Shown piece after piece: positions 1 to 4,525 of a DNA stretch of 6,737 nucleotides. Location: NCBI GenBank assembly GCA_020846955.1, contig JADLCZ010000071.1, forward strand, positions 1-6,737. Direction: 5' to 3'. The position numbers were made by a program, and so were the translations under genes. Under the pieces are notes generated by a model. It saw nothing but the letters and a program-made list of their open reading frames with translations. It was not told the DNA's origin and made no database searches. The stretch is from Candidatus Nomurabacteria bacterium (lineage in GTDB: Bacteria; Patescibacteriota; Minisyncoccia; Phycocordibacterales; UBA9973). Each line of letters opens with the position of its first letter. Position 1 is the stretch's first letter.

Positions 1-127
1 AAGGATTAAAAATAATATCGTCAGGGACTGGCGATTACACGGGTGGAGACTTAAATCAGACTTCTTTCGAGAAGCACAGGTCTGTGAAACCCGAAGCCCA
101 TTTGTCTTTAGCAAATGGGTAGTTCAC
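1..127 (+). mobile_element. Right end of an IS200/IS605-family (tnpB-bearing) element
   Basis: A GC-rich palindrome has an 8-bp stem, CCCATTTG (97-104) pairing with CAAATGGG (112-119), and a 7-nt loop. It is followed at once by TAGTTCAC (120-127). A subterminal hairpin followed by this kind of short tail is the usual right end of tnpB-type IS200/IS605 elements, and here it overlaps the end of a TnpB-like reading frame. The left end and any tnpA lie outside the window. I place the element boundary after position 127; it is inferred from family resemblance and could be off by a few bases. The insertion lies about 84 bp upstream of the tRNA-Leu gene. Confidence 0.65.
3..122 (+). CDS. tnpB: TnpB-type RNA-guided nuclease, C-terminal end only (5' partial)
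   Basis: The frame is open from the window edge to TAG at 120-122 and encodes 39 residues, starting GLKIISSGTGDYTGGDL and ending EKHRSVKPEAHLSLANG. This glycine- and charge-rich tail, with an SVKPEA-like stretch just before the stop, resembles the extreme C-terminus of TnpB proteins, downstream of the RuvC domain and zinc finger. The catalytic domains lie outside the window, so activity cannot be judged. The stop codon lies inside the right-end hairpin region, which fits the usual overlap between the tnpB 3' end and the omega-RNA. The identification rests on the combination of this peptide and the hairpin, not on a catalytic motif. Confidence 0.65.
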   Translation, partial: GLKIISSGTGDYTGGDLNQTSFEKHRSVKPEAHLSLANG

Positions 128-211
128 ATTGGCTGAATACCTAACTGATTGCTTGCGGATGTTCGATAAAGCAGTAAATTAAAATTCAAGAGCAGTATAT
201 AAATGATATTT

Positions 212-293
212 GTCCGGGTGGTGAAATTGGTATACACGCAAGACTTAAAATCTTGTTGCCTTGGCAGTGAGGGTTCAAATCCCTCTCCGGACA
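212..293 (+). tRNA. tRNA-Leu, anticodon UAA
   Basis: A full class II cloverleaf can be drawn. The acceptor stem GTCCGGG pairs with TCCGGAC (one G-T wobble) and the discriminator base is A293. The D-arm is followed by an anticodon stem CAAGA/TCTTG (239-243/251-255) with loop CTTAAAA, giving anticodon TAA at 246-248, which reads UUA. The long variable arm folds as TGCC/GGCA. The T-arm is GAGGG-TTCAAAT-CCCTC (269-285). CCA is not encoded; the 3' flank is CAAAATG. UUA is a very common leucine codon in this AT-rich sequence, so either a host or a phage origin would make sense. No clear -33/-7 promoter is visible upstream. Confidence 0.96.
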
Positions 294-384
294 CAAAATG
301 AAAACACAATTGAAAGGAAATATTATTTTAAAGGATGTTTTTAATATTGAAAGAGAATGCTGATATAATATATTTTTTTTCCTA

Positions 385-415
385 TTGATTTTAATGAAAA
401 GAATTATTATATTAT
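385..415 (+). promoter_or_regulatory. Promoter P1, Bacteroidota-like -33/-7 pair
   Basis: TTGATTTT (385-392) and TATATTAT (408-415) are separated so that exactly 19 bases lie between TTGA and TATA. The pair is followed by AT-rich leader TTTAAAATTTAAA. The layout matches the Bacteroidota sigma pattern TTG-N19-21-TAnnTTTG, although the -7 element is not a perfect match. An almost identical element with the same spacing occurs at 4881-4911. P1 would drive the gene starting at 475. A 10-codon leader frame, MTETGKEVLN (435-467), lies between P1 and that gene. Confidence 0.55.
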
Positions 416-474
416 ATAAGATTTAAAATTTAAAATGACAGAAACCGGCAAAGAAGTTTTAAACTAAAACAAAA

Positions 475-873
475 ATGAAAAACTTAGAAAAACAAAAAGA
501 ATTCAACAAAGATTTGGCAGAACAAATCTTTTGGCTTAATGAAAAACTCAACTGCCAAATAAAAATATGGACTGGCACGGAAATGCATCTCGTTAGAGAA
601 ATTGAAATTGAAGATGTTAAGGGTGTGGTATCTTTTCACATACCCGTTTCAAACGAAACGGGCTATGAGATAAGGAAACCAATTGCCAGTTTTGAAGTGT
701 TAGAAGAAGAAAGCTGCTTCCGAACTCATATTGATATGAATTTCCACGAAATTGTGGAAAGAGTAAAAAAAGTCGAAGATGAAGCAAGTTTTGTTTCATC
801 TTTCCACACACAAGCATTTCAAGAGCTAAAAAAAATTGTGAAAGAACATCTAACTAATCATTATTCTAAGTAA
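475..873 (+). CDS. Unrecognised 132-aa soluble protein
   Basis: I do not recognise this protein. It has no signal peptide and no membrane segment. It starts with a lysine/glutamate-rich helix (residues 1-25, MKNLEKQKEFNKDLAEQIFW). The middle is predicted beta-rich, roughly residues 27-82, including VKGVVSFHIPV and KPIASFEVLEEES. It ends with an acidic/basic helical stretch (about 88-132) such as HEIVERVKKVEDE and FQELKKIVKEHL. The start is the first ATG after an A-rich Bacteroidota-type leader (aaactaaaacaaaaATG) downstream of promoter P1. The next gene begins 63 bp after the stop, with a GC-rich hairpin between them. The overall alpha-beta-alpha order suggests a single small domain, but I can assign no function. 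Confidence 0.75.
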   Translation: MKNLEKQKEFNKDLAEQIFWLNEKLNCQIKIWTGTEMHLVREIEIEDVKGVVSFHIPVSNETGYEIRKPIASFEVLEEESCFRTHIDMNFHEIVERVKKVEDEASFVSSFHTQAFQELKKIVKEHLTNHYSK

Positions 874-884
874 TATGCATTCCT

Positions 885-922
885 CCCTAAAGCGTAAGCC
901 GGGCGTCGCAACCGGCAGGGGG
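885..922 (+). repeat. GC-rich hairpin in the 63-bp spacer (site A)
   Basis: GCCGG (898-902) pairs perfectly with CCGGC (912-916) around a 9-nt loop. An outer CCCT (885-888) can pair with AGGG (917-920), leaving a one-sided bulge. Its GC content contrasts sharply with the flanking genes. No T-run follows, so it is not a standard terminator. It may be a divergent member of the spacer palindromes seen from 1363 to 3429, but it lacks their CGCTGTTRGC box. Confidence 0.4.
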
Positions 923-936
923 CTAAGAAGTTTAAA

Positions 937-1338
937 ATGAAAAGAATATCAACTTCAAATATAACAGAATTAAAAGAAAATGAAATCTTTGTATTCGGAT
1001 CAAATTTATCAGGAATACATGGAGCTGGAGCAGCCAAAACAGCTTTACAATGGGGAGCCGAATTTGGTAAATACAGTGGATTACAAGGAAGAACTTATGC
1101 AATACCTACCAAAGGACAATTCGCAAAGAGATCTCTTAATATAGAGGAGATAAATGGATATATTAGAGAGTTTATAGAGTTTTGTAAACAGAATTCTGAG
1201 TTAAAATTTCTTGTAACAGAAATTGGTTGTGGTTTAGCTGGATTAAAGCCAGAAAATATAGCTCCATTATTTATGGAAGCAATTGAAGTAGAGAATATAT
1301 ATTTACCAGAATCATTTTATAATATTTTAACAAAATAG
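937..1338 (+). CDS. Macro-domain-like protein, A1S_2505-type phage non-structural family
   Basis: The 133-aa protein carries motifs of a compact macro-domain-like family found mostly in phages: EIFVFGSN (16-23), a glycine-rich GIHGAGAAKTA (26-36), GLQGRTYAIPTK (48-59), and EIGCGLAG (95-102) followed by IAPLF (108-112). Macro domains bind ADP-ribose or ADP-ribose-1''-phosphate, and the glycine-rich loops here match the expected ligand-binding positions. The actual substrate of this family is not known to me. The length is full for the family and the frame is intact. The start is ATG at 937 in a tttaaaATG context. An RNA ligase lies one gene downstream; Appr-1''-phosphate is a by-product of one tRNA-splicing ligation route, so a shared RNA-repair role is conceivable but inferred. 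Family assignment is from memory of motifs, without a search. Confidence 0.8.
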   Translation: MKRISTSNITELKENEIFVFGSNLSGIHGAGAAKTALQWGAEFGKYSGLQGRTYAIPTKGQFAKRSLNIEEINGYIREFIEFCKQNSELKFLVTEIGCGLAGLKPENIAPLFMEAIEVENIYLPESFYNILTK

Positions 1339-1362
1339 GTAAAGAGATGCACGAATCGTTTT

Positions 1363-1404
1363 GCGTATAAAAAATCGTTTTAATGTTTTTTATACGCTGT
1401 TAGC
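1363..1404 (+). repeat. Spacer palindrome B with CGCTGTTAGC box (attC-like)
   Basis: A perfect 12-bp stem, GCGTATAAAAAA (1363-1374) with TTTTTTATACGC (1386-1397), encloses an 11-nt loop. The 3' arm runs directly into CGCTGTTAGC (1395-1404). The same box ends the hairpins of sites D and E. The stem is not followed by a T-run, which argues against a terminator. AATCGTTTT is repeated in direct orientation at 1354-1362 and 1373-1381. Placement between two unrelated genes, and the shared box, suggest a recombination site of cassette type. Confidence 0.55.
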
Positions 1405-1724
1405 AGTATGTAATTTTATCCCTTTCGAGCGTGGGATGCTCACAACATAAAAACTAAAATAAAATGGAAGAAATTATCGAAGTACAACCAACACAAGAAC
1501 CAATGAGATTAACTGTTGGCGAAGAATTTATCGCATGGGCGGAAACCTATTGGCGATTAAAAGAAAAGTATGAAGAAACAACAAAAGACCCTGCTGAAAG
1601 AAGTGGAGAAAGTTGCCCATACGATTATGTGAAAAAGACATTCACTCAAAAGATTGACGAATTGATAAAGCATAGAATGGCATTGTAACAGGTGCGTTGG
1701 CAGGATAAAATTATTACTGCTAAC
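1399..1724. repeat. Inverted repeat pair bracketing the 74-aa gene
   Basis: The left arm (1399-1421) begins GTTAGCAGTA and ends TAATTTTATCC. The reverse complement of the right arm (1703-1724) has the same 10-base start and the same 11-base end, with only the 1-2 bases between them differing. The arms enclose the complete 74-aa gene and its leader. They could be terminal repeats of a small mobile unit, or two copies of the same spacer site in opposite orientation. No transposase lies inside. Confidence 0.7.
1464..1688 (+). CDS. Unrecognised 74-aa acidic protein
   Basis: This small soluble protein is not recognised. It has an acidic, proline-containing N-terminus (MEEIIEVQPTQEPMRL), then an aromatic-rich helix (FIAWAETYWRLKEKYEET, about 22-40). 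The linker carries one cysteine (SGESCPYDY, 47-55), and a basic helix (VKKTFTQKIDELIKHRMAL) ends the protein. The start ATG follows an A-rich leader (ctaaaataaaATG), and no upstream in-frame start looks better. The gene stands alone between spacer palindromes B and C and is bracketed by the inverted repeat 1399-1421/1703-1724. Its TAA stop is itself the first part of the TAACAGGTG motif of site C. It therefore looks like a self-contained gene unit. Two helices could form a hairpin, but I cannot assign a function. Confidence 0.7.
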   Translation: MEEIIEVQPTQEPMRLTVGEEFIAWAETYWRLKEKYEETTKDPAERSGESCPYDYVKKTFTQKIDELIKHRMAL

Positions 1725-1738
1725 TGTATATAACACCT
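1686..1738 (+). repeat. Spacer palindrome C (attC-like), overlapping the upstream stop codon
   Basis: Two nested stems are visible. The outer is AGGTG (1690-1694) with CACCT (1734-1738). The inner is GTTGGCAG (1696-1703) with CTGCTAAC (1717-1724), 8 bp with one G-T pair and a 13-nt AT-rich loop. The site begins TAACAGGTG at 1686, so the TAA stop of the 74-aa gene is part of it. Both inner arms carry the GTTRGC element also seen in sites B, D and E, here once in each orientation. Confidence 0.55.
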
Positions 1739-1822
1739 ACGAAAAAAATAAAAACAAAGGTTTTTAATAAAAATAATTTTAGTGATGGAAAATAATCTAA
1801 GAACAAATTGGGAAATAAGGAA

Positions 1823-2788
1823 ATGAAAAAGTATTCAAGCATTCAACAGTTTAGAAATATAATCAGAGAAGTAAAATCAAGACACGATTACAAAGGTAAA
1901 GACGAAGATGGTAAAGCAATTTACCAACATACAGAAAACTATCCTATATTAAAATTTAGGGGAACTGTGAAACTTCACGGAACAAATGCTGGTATTGTAA
2001 AATATTCAGATGGAAGATTGGAGTTCCAAAGTAGAGAAAGAGTGTTATCACTTGAAGAAGATAATGCAAACTTTATGGCTGAAATGATGAAGGTTGATTT
2101 ATCATTTTTGTTCAGTAACATTCAGTATAATGAATATTGTGCCGTGTATGGAGAATGGTGTGGTGGGAATATTCAAAAAGGTGTAGCTATAAACGGTTTA
2201 CCAAAAATGTTTGTGATTTTTGGAGTAAAGGCTGATGATAATTGGGTTGAACTACCTTTGTATTTGCACGATAATCAAAACAACATTTACAATATTTTAC
2301 AATTCCCTACTTTTGAAGTAGAGATTGATTTTAATAATCCAGAATTGGCACAAAATCAAATTATTGAAATGACTATTGCGGTAGAGGAATGTTGCCCTGT
2401 TGGTAAATTCTTTGGTAAAGAAGGCGTTGGCGAAGGGATTGTTTTTACTGCCGAAATTGACCAAGATTTGAAGTTTAAATCAAAAGGAGAAAAGCATAGC
2501 GTTACGAAAGTAAAAAAACTAAATCCGATTGATGCGGAAGTAATGAACTCGATAAATGAATTTGTAGATTCTGTTATAACCGAAAATAGACTTGAACAGG
2601 GCGTCACTTTCTTTAAAGAAAACAATATTGAAGTTGATTCTAAAAATACAGGTCAATTTTTAAGTTGGGTTGTTCGTGATGTTTTGAAAGAAGAAAATGA
2701 CACTATTGTAAATAATAACCTTGACGAAAAGAAAGTTAAAAATGCAATAGTAACAAAATCAAGAACGTGGTTCTTGAATAAAATTTAA
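1823..2788 (+). CDS. RNA ligase, Rnl2-type (PF09414-like)
   Basis: The 321-aa protein carries the nucleotidyltransferase motifs of the T4 Rnl2/RNA-editing ligase group in order. These are motif I KLHGTN (50-55, K50 being the predicted AMP-accepting lysine), YGEWCGGNIQKG (109-120) for motif III, KMFVIFGV (128-135) for IIIa, EGIVFTAE (204-211) for IV, and LKFKSKGEKHS (216-226) with the motif V lysines. Such enzymes seal 3'-OH/5'-phosphate breaks in RNA using ATP, and phages use relatives to repair cleaved tRNA. The 95 residues after motif V form a C-terminal domain I do not recognise. I chose ATG 1823; a TTG at 1808 is in frame but a weaker candidate. A 13-codon frame from 1785 ends in ATGA overlap with this start. 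The gene stands alone between spacer sites C and D. Confidence 0.92.
   Translation: MKKYSSIQQFRNIIREVKSRHDYKGKDEDGKAIYQHTENYPILKFRGTVKLHGTNAGIVKYSDGRLEFQSRERVLSLEEDNANFMAEMMKVDLSFLFSNIQYNEYCAVYGEWCGGNIQKGVAINGLPKMFVIFGVKADDNWVELPLYLHDNQNNIYNILQFPTFEVEIDFNNPELAQNQIIEMTIAVEECCPVGKFFGKEGVGEGIVFTAEIDQDLKFKSKGEKHSVTKVKKLNPIDAEVMNSINEFVDSVITENRLEQGVTFFKENNIEVDSKNTGQFLSWVVRDVLKEENDTIVNNNLDEKKVKNAIVTKSRTWFLNKI
2759..2777 (+). other. Perfect 8-bp hairpin at the 3' end of the RNA ligase gene
   Basis: TCAAGAAC (2759-2766) pairs with GTTCTTGA (2770-2777) around a GTG loop, within the last codons of the ligase. The next T-run (2805-2810) is nearly 30 bases away, so this is not a standard terminator. It could protect the mRNA 3' end or be chance, since it encodes ordinary residues (SRTWFLN). 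Confidence 0.35.
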
Positions 2789-2873
2789 TCATTGTGGTTG
2801 GGCTTTTTTGTTTTAATTTTTTGAACGATAAAGTTAATTCGGAGCAGTCCACCCCCTATTGGTTATGACGTTT

Positions 2874-2956
2874 TGCGGCTTGGCGCAGTGCCGCATTGAA
2901 TAAACTTTAATAACAGTGCATCAACTGTCCAGCGGTGGAGCAAAACCGCTGTTAGC
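2874..2956 (+). repeat. Spacer D: two hairpins, the second attC-like with CGCTGTTAGC box
   Basis: This 196-bp gap holds no convincing gene. Hairpin D1 is TGCGGC (2874-2879) with GCCGCA (2890-2895) and a 10-nt loop. Hairpin D2 is CAGCGGT (2930-2936) with ACCGCTG (2945-2951) and an 8-nt loop. The 3' arm of D2 continues as CGCTGTTAGC (2947-2956). An upstream TAACAG (2911-2916) is complementary to CTGTTA in the 3' arm, giving a TAAC...GTTA frame like R''/R' of integron attC sites. The D2 sequence and TAACAGTG resemble sites C and E. Confidence 0.6.
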
Positions 2957-2984
2957 GGCTGGGCTTCTACAAAATTTAATTAAA

Positions 2985-3416
2985 ATGACAGAACAAGACA
3001 TTTATCAAATTGCAAAAGCGTGGATAGATAAAGACCACGAAAACTCATCTGTTGATTGGGTTAAATTAATGGCTAATGATTTGGCAAGACGTATTCAATA
3101 TGAAAATCAAGCGTATAAAGAATGCATGGAAAAATTTATAGCTATTGAATATTGGAACGAAGCAAGTAAATTTCTATCTGCATATGATAATGGTCTTGCT
3201 GATAATTTACAAAAGCAGGTATTACGCAAAACCGATGTTATGGGCTGGCGATTCGTTAAGGATAATGAGGAAAATCTAAAAGCTATGCCTAATGACAGAG
3301 ATTTTGAAGTGCTATTTGATGATGGAACAATATTGAATTTTAGTGATGAAGATTTTCCATTCGCTCAAATTATTGCGTGGCGAGAAATCGCTTGCCCCAT
3401 AACGTGTCGCAGCTAA
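2985..3416 (+). CDS. Unrecognised 143-aa protein, C-terminus running into spacer site E
   Basis: I cannot assign a function. The first 70 residues are mostly helical (MTEQDIYQIAKAWIDKDHEN, then VDWVKLMANDLARRIQYENQAYKECMEKF in two parts). The last 55 look like a small beta-rich module: GWRFVKDNEENLKAMP (87-102), DFEVLFDDGTILNFSDEDF and IIAWREI (about 129-135). Similar 'MP-x-DRD-VLFDDGT...AWRE' endings occur in small phage proteins, as far as I recall. I chose ATG 2985 (tttaattaaaATG). The in-frame ATG at 2916 would place the first 23 codons inside hairpin D2, giving an implausible SSGGAKPLLAAG segment. The final eight residues ACPITCRS and the TAA stop are encoded by site E, so the original gene end was probably lost or replaced on joining. 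Confidence 0.75.
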   Translation: MTEQDIYQIAKAWIDKDHENSSVDWVKLMANDLARRIQYENQAYKECMEKFIAIEYWNEASKFLSAYDNGLADNLQKQVLRKTDVMGWRFVKDNEENLKAMPNDRDFEVLFDDGTILNFSDEDFPFAQIIAWREIACPITCRS

Positions 3417-3429
3417 ACGCTGTTGGCGA
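3400..3429 (+). repeat. Spacer palindrome E (attC-like) with CGCTGTTGGC box
   Basis: TAACGTG (3400-3406) lies upstream of an imperfect hairpin: TCG (3407-3409) with CGA (3427-3429), and CAGC (3410-3413) with GCTG (3419-3422), with TTGG-type bases bulged on the 3' side. The box CGCTGTTGGC (3418-3427) matches sites B and D with one purine change. The upstream gene reads into the site and stops there. This is the last of the series; downstream spacers are short and not palindromic. Confidence 0.5.
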
Positions 3430-3466
3430 TTTGGAATATAAATTTATCAACTTAAAATAAACAATA

Positions 3467-3697
3467 ATGGAAACATTAATCATCATCTGGTTTATTTGTT
3501 CAATACTAAATTTCTTATTATGTAAGAAAATAAGAGGGAAAGATCCTGATAATAATACATGGGTAGATGTTATATTGACTCTTTTTATATCAGTTTTTGG
3601 AGTTATTGGTACAATAGCCATAGTCATAGCTTTCATTGAGTATTTCGCATCTGATATTAACTTTCCAAATAAACCAAAACCACCTCGTTGGTTATAA
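3467..3697 (+). CDS. Small membrane protein with two predicted transmembrane segments
   Basis: The 76-aa product has a hydrophobic N-terminal segment (about residues 3-19, LIIIWFICSILNFLLC). A basic/polar loop follows (KKIRGKDPDNNTW, 20-32), then a second hydrophobic segment (about 34-60, including FGVIGTIAIVIAFIEYF), and a proline-rich tail ending KPKPPRWL. Positive residues follow TM1, which suggests a hairpin topology with the short loop in the cytoplasm. No enzymatic motif is visible. The length and two-helix layout would fit a holin-like or envelope-associated phage protein, but nothing confirms that. The start ATG follows an A-rich leader (aaaataaacaatAATG). It is the first gene after spacer site E, and the next gene follows after a short AAAAC-repeat leader. 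Confidence 0.75.
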   Translation: METLIIIWFICSILNFLLCKKIRGKDPDNNTWVDVILTLFISVFGVIGTIAIVIAFIEYFASDINFPNKPKPPRWL

Positions 3698-3711
3698 TGA
3701 AAATATCGAAT

Positions 3712-3735
3712 AAACAAAACAAAACAAAACAAAAC
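3712..3735 (+). repeat. (AAAAC)n pentanucleotide repeat in the leader of the 3741 gene
   Basis: Four complete AAAAC units (3716-3735) are preceded by a partial unit AAAC (3712-3715) and end five bases before the ATG at 3741. Bacteroidota initiate translation without Shine-Dalgarno sequences and favour A-rich leaders, so the repeat forms the initiation region itself. Copy-number slippage could change spacing, though it is outside the coding frame. Confidence 0.8.
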
Positions 3736-3740
3736 AAATA

Positions 3741-4106
3741 ATGGAAATCATTAGCAAAGATAGTGCAGCAATTTTATTTGAGGAAGGTTTTATACCACAA
3801 ATCTCAGAATATAAATATGTTTATCCTATCGATAAGGATGGGAAAGTTATATATAAGTTAAGTCATGTTCAGTTATTACCAACTTCAAGTGTTGCTCCAC
3901 CAGTTGAAGGTATTTCAGCATTTGCTTATGATGAAATAATTGAACATTTAGAATCAAAGGGAATTTCGGTAAATGTCAAGAATGATGAAATAACATTGAT
4001 AGATACTGAAGGATTAATATCGTTTAAACCAAATATTCCAACATCAAGAGTAGAAATGTTAGTATCATCAATCATAGATTATTATTATTTAAGAAACAAA
4101 AATTAA
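3741..4106 (+). CDS. Unrecognised 121-aa soluble protein
   Basis: The product is intact but I do not recognise it. It opens with a helix and a loop (MEIISKDSAAILFEEGFIPQ). A short strand pair follows around residues 24-45 (YKYVYPIDKDGKVIYKLSH). A proline-containing linker leads to helix FAYDEIIEHLESKG (61-74). Then come strands ISVNVKNDEITLIDTEGLISF (75-95, in two parts) and a C-terminal helix ending DYYYLRNKN. It has no signal peptide or membrane segment. The start is ATG at 3741 directly after the AAAAC repeat. Its last eight codons and stop overlap the left copy of a 24-bp direct repeat (4079-4102) whose right copy lies at 4494-4517, after the next gene. In the small-gene row this looks like an accessory phage protein. 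Confidence 0.72.
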   Translation: MEIISKDSAAILFEEGFIPQISEYKYVYPIDKDGKVIYKLSHVQLLPTSSVAPPVEGISAFAYDEIIEHLESKGISVNVKNDEITLIDTEGLISFKPNIPTSRVEMLVSSIIDYYYLRNKN

Positions 4107-4517
4107 ACCAAAAGATATGTTGACACTTAAAAAGTTTGAGGAATTTAATTCAAACGAAGTTTTTGCAGAGGGAATTGCAATAAATTCTCCAGAAGAAATA
4201 TATATGACAGATAGAAATGTTGGAAAAGAACTTTTCTGGGTAGCAGTTAAAGGATATGCTAATGATTGGGCAATTTACATGTGTTGGAATCGCCTTACGG
4301 ATGTTATGATTACATATACGAATAAAGAAATATTTAAAAATTCCCAACCTCCAAGTAAATATATTCCAAAAACAAATGAACAATATATAAAAGATTACTG
4401 CATATCAAGTGGCGATAAAGTACGAAATAAAAATTATATCCAAAAATTAGTTCCATGTAAAGAATCTGTACTAAAAAGATATAGATATTAACGTTATTAT
4501 TATTTAAGAAACAAAAA
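4079..4517 (+). repeat. Perfect 24-bp direct repeat flanking the 124-aa gene
   Basis: The copies are at 4079-4102 and 4494-4517, both reading TTATTATTATTTAAGAAAC followed by five A. The left copy encodes the C-terminal YYYLRNK of the 121-aa protein. The right copy is noncoding and sits where the leader of the 4526 gene begins. The unit from the start of one repeat to the start of the other is 415 bp and contains exactly one complete gene. Confidence 0.85.
4117..4491 (+). CDS. Unrecognised 124-aa phage-like protein
   Basis: No function can be assigned. The core GKELFWVAVKGYANDWAIYMC (36-56, in two parts) is rich in aromatic residues and looks like a beta hairpin. The C-terminus SGDKVRNKNYIQKLVPCKESVLKRYRY (98-124) has the 'GDKV...I-KLVPC...YRY' pattern I associate with small proteins of many tailed phages. 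One unpaired cysteine, C114, lies in that motif. The start ATG at 4117 follows an A-rich leader (aaccaaaagatATG) ten bases after the upstream stop. The gene sits wholly between the two copies of a 24-bp direct repeat, so it may have been gained by recombination that duplicated the junction. The family impression is from memory and needs a profile search. Confidence 0.75.
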   Translation: MLTLKKFEEFNSNEVFAEGIAINSPEEIYMTDRNVGKELFWVAVKGYANDWAIYMCWNRLTDVMITYTNKEIFKNSQPPSKYIPKTNEQYIKDYCISSGDKVRNKNYIQKLVPCKESVLKRYRY

Positions 4518-4525
4518 AGATTAAA

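Larger units (their letters stand above)
1..143 (+). ncRNA. 3' portion of a TnpB-associated omega-RNA with predicted guide
   Basis: In TnpB systems the guide RNA is read from the 3' end of tnpB through the element's right end, and the flanking host DNA supplies the guide. Here the scaffold part ends with the hairpin 97-119 and TAGTTCAC. The sequence from 128 onward (ATTGGCTGAATACCTA and following bases) would be the guide. The 5' end of the RNA is outside the window and the 3' end is set only by the typical guide length of about 16-20 nt. The role is inferred from family knowledge. Confidence 0.45.

Noticed and set aside
124..309. 61-aa minus-strand frame containing GEGFEPS
   Set aside because: It is the antisense of the tRNA-Leu gene. 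GEGFEPS-type peptides are a well-known artefact of translating tRNA T-arm complements.
298..363. 21-codon frame MKTQLKGNIILKDVFNIERE just after the tRNA
   Set aside because: The composition is protein-like, but it is very short, has no promoter of its own and no recognisable family. It may be a gene remnant; not enough to annotate.
2356..2625. 89-aa minus-strand frame inside the RNA ligase
   Set aside because: It lies wholly within a gene with clear catalytic motifs. Its serine/phenylalanine/threonine-rich sequence is typical of an antisense shadow.
2789..2826. Possible rho-independent terminator after the RNA ligase (GGGCTTTTTTG)
   Set aside because: Only a weak AATCA/TGGTT stem with a wobble precedes the T-run, and the strong hairpin 2759-2777 is too far away. 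I would not call it a terminator.
874..3440. Canonical class 1 integron attC sites
   Set aside because: The repeated box GTTRGCR does not fit GTTRRRY and no intI gene is visible, so I describe the sites as attC-like only.
3370..3732. 120-aa minus-strand frame over the small membrane protein
   Set aside because: It spans spacer site E and the AAAAC repeat on the opposite strand and has no family features. The + strand gene has a proper leader and transmembrane pattern.
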